Source: Alkaliphilus serpentinus (GTDB taxonomy: Bacteria; Bacillota; Clostridia; Peptostreptococcales; Natronincolaceae). Taken from it: 64,000 nucleotides of DNA. The position numbers and the translations under genes were made by a program. Shown piece after piece: positions 60,811-64,000 of the stretch; positions within the stretch are counted from its first letter, which is position 1; the number at the start of each line of letters is the position of its first letter. The stretch spans positions 1 to 64,000 of the forward strand of contig NZ_WBZB01000004.1 of assembly GCF_009017255.1 (NCBI RefSeq), given 5' to 3'. The notes under the pieces were generated by a model. It made no database searches. It worked only from the letters and a program-made list of their open reading frames with translations, and was not told the origin of the DNA.

Positions 60811-61560
60811 TCACCTGCCTTCCCCATTTAAGAGATTATTTTTTATCATTATGATGGTTATGTTATCATATCCTCCCCTGAAGTTGGCAAGGTCCACCAT
60901 TTCCTGACAAGCCCTTTGACAGTCCTCCATCTCTAGGGCATATTTCTCAATTTCATACTGATCTACAAAATTACTTAAACCATCTGTACACAATATTAGA
61001 GTATCTCCTACGCTAAAATCGATTGAAAAAACATCGGCTTTAACCTGCTGATCAGTTCCTAAAGCTTTGGTTATAATATTCTTTTGTGGGTGCTTTAGAG
61101 CTTCCCTCTCAGAAATACTGCCCTTTCTTAAAAGCTCAGCTACCAAGGAATGATCTTGGGTTATTTGTTTTATCTTCCCTTCTTTGATAATATAGCCGCG
61201 ACTATCTCCTATATGACCAATATATAATTTGTCTTCATGATATAAAGCAAGGGTAGCCGTCGTTCCCATACCATCGCAGCCATCATCTTGATTGCTTCTA
61301 TTAAGAATTTCTGTGTTGGCACGATTAAAGGCTTCAAAAATGATACCCTTTATAGACTCATCCTCATTTTCATCGAGGATGTATTTTAATAAATGTTCCT
61401 TAATAGTTTCAATAGCCAATTCACTGGCTACTTCACCACTGTTATGGCCTCCCATACCATCTGCCACAATGAATAGCATTAATGGATCCTCTAAAACCCA
61501 ATAATGATCTTCATTATTATCCCTTACCTTACCAACATCTGTAACGGCCCCTACCTTCAT
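60811..61560 (-). CDS. prpC: PP2C-type protein phosphatase PrpC
   Basis: PrpC removes phosphate from PrkC and its targets. The 249-residue PP2C fold shows the metal-binding motifs DVGKVRDNNEDHY, VADGMGGHNSGEVAS, GDSRGYI and LCTDGLSNFV, and DNITII near the C-terminus. Its stop overlaps the start region of prkC, so kinase and phosphatase are made together. Confidence 0.96.
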   Translation of the reverse strand: MKVGAVTDVGKVRDNNEDHYWVLEDPLMLFIVADGMGGHNSGEVASELAIETIKEHLLKYILDENEDESIKGIIFEAFNRANTEILNRSNQDDGCDGMGTTATLALYHEDKLYIGHIGDSRGYIIKEGKIKQITQDHSLVAELLRKGSISEREALKHPQKNIITKALGTDQQVKADVFSIDFSVGDTLILCTDGLSNFVDQYEIEKYALEMEDCQRACQEMVDLANFRGGYDNITIIMIKNNLLNGEGR

Positions 61561-61630
61561 TCTTCCAACCTCCCACCTTTATGAGTTGTAACTAGTTCAT
61601 TACTTTTTACTCATGATGTTATTTCCATTT

Positions 61631-61665
61631 TATTCTTCATTCTTCATTCTTCATTCTTCATTCTT
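61631..61665. repeat. five-unit heptad array overlapping the rlmN stop
   Basis: TATTCTT is followed by four exact CATTCTT units. The last units encode the final residues KNEE and the stop of rlmN; the rest lies in the gap to prpC. The unit differs from the CAACATT arrays, but the seven-base period is the same. Confidence 0.75.
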
Positions 61666-62682
61666 CAGGTGGCTATTTCTTAGCTGTCCGCAGGCAGCAT
61701 TGATGTCTGATCCCATTTCTCTTCTAATGGTGGTTTCAATTCCATTCTTTTTCAATGTGGTTTCAAAAGTTTTAACTGTAGCATTATTGGACTTTTTATG
61801 ATTACCCTCAACTACTTCGTTTATAGGAATTAAATTTATGTGACACAATAGGCCCCTTAAGAGCTTTGCCAACTGTTGAGCATGGGATACCTCATCATTT
61901 ACGCCCTTAATCAAGGCATATTCAAAGGTTATCCGTCGATTATTTTTTGTTAAATAATATCTGCAAGCATCCATTAATTGAGTAATCGGATATCTTTTTG
62001 CTATTGGCATGAGGTTTTTTCTTAATTCATCCGTTGGTGCGTGAAGGGAAATTGCTAAATTAATGGGTATTTGTAAATCTGCTAATTTCCTAATTTCTGG
62101 TGCTAAGCCACAGGTAGACAGGGTTATATGTCTATTCCCAATGTTTAATCCCTTTTCATCATTTACAATATGTAAAAAACGTATTGCCTCATTAAAATTA
62201 TGTAGGGGTTCGCCACTTCCCATAATAACTACATTACTGATTCTTTCTCCTAAATCCTCTTCCATTGCCAGAAGCTGTCCAATCATTTCGCTGGCCTTAA
62301 GATGCCGAATTAAACCTCCCTTTGTAGAGGCACAGAAGCTACAGCCCATGCTACACCCCACCTGTGAGGATATACAAGCCGTGAGCCCATGCTTATAGCT
62401 CATTACTACACCTTCTATTATATTATAATCCTCTAGTAAAAATAAATATTTAATTGTGCCATCTATTTTAGATACCAGCTTTTTTTCAACCCTTACCCTA
62501 TTGATATAGGCCCTTGACTTTAATTCTTCTCTAAGTTTTTTTGAAAGGTTGGTCATATCATCAAAGGACTTTACTCCCTTATAAAGCCACTGGAATACCT
62601 GGTTGCTACGGAATTTTGGTTCCCCTAACTGCTGAATATATTCTGATAACTCTTCACTGGTAAAGTTTAAAATATCGATCAA
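61651..62682 (-). CDS. rlmN: dual-specificity 23S rRNA/tRNA methyltransferase RlmN
   Basis: RlmN is a radical-SAM enzyme that methylates A2503 of 23S rRNA and A37 of some tRNAs. The 343-residue protein has the cluster motif CSMGCSFC (CxxxCxxC), the N-terminal FRSNQVFQWLYKGV region and the second catalytic Cys in DINAACGQL near the end. The last codons lie in a heptad repeat, so tail length could vary between strains. It follows rsmB by 21 bases. Confidence 0.96.
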   Translation of the reverse strand: MIDILNFTSEELSEYIQQLGEPKFRSNQVFQWLYKGVKSFDDMTNLSKKLREELKSRAYINRVRVEKKLVSKIDGTIKYLFLLEDYNIIEGVVMSYKHGLTACISSQVGCSMGCSFCASTKGGLIRHLKASEMIGQLLAMEEDLGERISNVVIMGSGEPLHNFNEAIRFLHIVNDEKGLNIGNRHITLSTCGLAPEIRKLADLQIPINLAISLHAPTDELRKNLMPIAKRYPITQLMDACRYYLTKNNRRITFEYALIKGVNDEVSHAQQLAKLLRGLLCHINLIPINEVVEGNHKKSNNATVKTFETTLKKNGIETTIRREMGSDINAACGQLRNSHLKNEE

Positions 62683-62703
62683 ACTAAATCCTCCTCAGAC
62701 ATT

Positions 62704-64000
62704 TTAAGATTTTCTGATGATTTTAGATATAAAGAAACCATCTGTCCCATCCATTCCAGGGTATAGCTGTAGCATAGCCTCTTGATGATTGCCTGGTATA
62801 AAGCTATGGTATTCCTTTGAGATATCTATTAGCTGATAATTCTTGTTATGATTTAAAAAGGTCTCTACCACCTTGTGATTTTCCCTAGGATCTATGGTAC
62901 AGGTGCTATATACTATGGTACCACCTATTTTTAAGTATTTAGCAGCATTGGATAATATTTTAGCTTGCATCTCGGTTAAGGCCTTAATATCCTCATTGGT
63001 TTTTCGATATTTGATTTCAGGCTTCCGCCTAATAATTCCTAATCCAGAGCAGGGGGCATCCACCAATACCCCATCAGCCTTTCCTAAAAGGTTTTCATCT
63101 AACTCTATTCCATTAAACTCTTGGGTTTCAATAATATTCACCCCTAATCTCTTGCCATTGGATTGTACCAGCTTTAATTTATGGGGATGAATATCTCTAG
63201 CCAATATCCTTCCCTGATTCTTCATAAGTTGAGCAATATGGGTGGTTTTTCCACCTGGAGCACTACAGACATCAATAACAAAATCCCCCTCCTTAGGATC
63301 AAGGATTTTTGCTATTAACATAGATGCAAAATCCTGTATATAAATATGTCCCTTTTTCAATTCCTCCAACTGTTGAAGATTCTTCTCTCCCTTTATCACC
63401 AAGGCTTCGTCAATATACCCACTCCTATGAATGGTAAAGCCCTTTCCTTCAAGGCTCTTTAGGACATCAGCTACACTTGCTTTTAAGGTATTTACCCTTA
63501 CATAAAGCTCCGGTTTACCATTGTTAGCCTCTAATATTTTTTCCGTAAAGGAAGGATCAAAGAACTTCAAAAAGGTATTCACCATCCATAGGGGATGTGA
63601 ATATTTTAGGGACAGATAAAGAGGTAAGTCATCAGCCCTTGAGGGCATATGGATTTCACCCTTTTTCCGTAAAATATTTCTTAGCACACCATTGATAAAG
63701 CCTGAGGTCTTTTTGCAATATTTTTTTGAAAGCTCCACAGATTCATTGATTGCTGCGGAGGGAGGGATCTTGTCTAAAAATAATAATTGGTACAGGGCCA
63801 ATCTAATGAGGATCAAGGCATAGGGGTGGATTTTTTTCAGCTTTACAGACGAAAATTGACCAATAATATAGTCCAGCTTCATTTGATTTTCCAAAACACC
63901 ATATACCAGCTCCGTTAAAAATCCCCTATCCACTGGGGTATAGGGATTTTCCTTGATCTCCCTGTTTAAGGCTATATTCGAATAGGCCTCCTTCACATCA
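62704..64000 (-). CDS. rsmB: 16S rRNA m5C967 methyltransferase RsmB, 5' end outside the window
   Basis: RsmB methylates C967 of 16S rRNA. An N-terminal NusB-like domain (about 1-130) precedes the methyltransferase domain with VIDVCSAPGGKTTHIAQLM, the catalytic-site segment VDAPCSGLGIIRRKPEI and the active Cys in YSTCTIDPRENHKVV. The frame stays open to the window edge. RsmB proteins begin about 12-20 residues before the AYSNIALN segment, so the true start lies beyond 64000 and the in-frame start at 63996 is not real. Confidence 0.93.
   Translation of the reverse strand, partial: DVKEAYSNIALNREIKENPYTPVDRGFLTELVYGVLENQMKLDYIIGQFSSVKLKKIHPYALILIRLALYQLLFLDKIPPSAAINESVELSKKYCKKTSGFINGVLRNILRKKGEIHMPSRADDLPLYLSLKYSHPLWMVNTFLKFFDPSFTEKILEANNGKPELYVRVNTLKASVADVLKSLEGKGFTIHRSGYIDEALVIKGEKNLQQLEELKKGHIYIQDFASMLIAKILDPKEGDFVIDVCSAPGGKTTHIAQLMKNQGRILARDIHPHKLKLVQSNGKRLGVNIIETQEFNGIELDENLLGKADGVLVDAPCSGLGIIRRKPEIKYRKTNEDIKALTEMQAKILSNAAKYLKIGGTIVYSTCTIDPRENHKVVETFLNHNKNYQLIDISKEYHSFIPGNHQEAMLQLYPGMDGTDGFFISKIIRKS

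Noticed and set aside
61631-61665. Possible CRISPR-like repeat
   Set aside because: The units are only seven bases and directly adjacent, without spacers; this is a tandem repeat.

Overview
This 64 kb window is a low-GC Firmicutes chromosome, most likely a spore-forming anaerobic member of the Clostridia. An Alkaliphilus/Natronincolaceae-type organism is my best guess, from gene content and style only. Supporting signs are Shine-Dalgarno sites of the AGGAGG type before nearly every gene, many GTG/TTG starts, intrinsic terminators, a T-box before leuS, sporulation-type genes (ylbJ, a GerMN protein), a single-membrane version of an RND pump (permease plus lipoprotein adaptor, no outer-membrane channel) and a selenocysteine system (selA, selB and a selD that itself contains an in-frame UGA). 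No rRNA, tRNA, CRISPR array, prophage or complete insertion sequence was seen.

Layout. 0.1-1.5 kb: a small secreted metzincin-like protease and a membrane-anchored partner, then an inverted-repeat miniature element. 1.5-4.9 kb (minus): an FtsA-like ATPase, endonuclease III and a DUF503 protein. 4.9-9.1 kb: an RND efflux pair. 9.2-11.8 kb: a repeat element inserted in a terminator, then kbl-tdh for threonine to glycine. 12-17.6 kb: a Lon-family protease, queG, lepB, an EamA transporter and a 5'-truncated DUF456 gene beside a string of GC-rich hairpins. 18-24.3 kb: an oppABCDF peptide importer behind a consensus sigma-A promoter and a long leader. 24.7-27.7 kb: a two-component system with a GerMN protein. 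27.8-35.6 kb: selB, selA, an alanine/glycine:cation symporter, selD and a GH3 hexosaminidase. 35.6-39.1 kb: a ComEA-like protein, a D,D-carboxypeptidase, the second copy of the terminator-inserted element, ridA and a YheO-type regulator. 39.2-48.3 kb: leuS with its T-box, rsfS, a Ca/Na exchanger, an LCP protein, yqeK, nadD, yhbY and obg. 48.5-64 kb: ylbJ, coaD, rsmD, recG, fakA, yloU, rpmB, thiN, rpe, rsgA, prkC, prpC, rlmN and rsmB, an arrangement close to the classical Bacillus/Clostridium order.

How the parts fit. Selenium genes, a glycine/alanine symporter and threonine-to-glycine enzymes fit an amino-acid fermenter, possibly one using selenoprotein reductases, but no reductase genes lie in this window, so that is inference. 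The 39-64 kb part is housekeeping: ribosome maturation, NAD and CoA synthesis, cell-wall sensing by a PASTA kinase/phosphatase pair.

The most unusual signals are not genes. (1) Two copies of a 150-190 bp structured element each sit between two identical copies of a complete terminator hairpin; the hairpin differs between the two sites, as if the element targets terminators and duplicates the whole hairpin. (2) A dispersed family of seven-base repeat arrays is usually placed beside an AAATTTGC-type hairpin and recurs in at least seven places; one array runs into the end of rlmN. (3) The histidine kinase frame has no ATG/GTG/TTG before its first membrane helix. (4) selD must be read from a TTG through a UGA codon.
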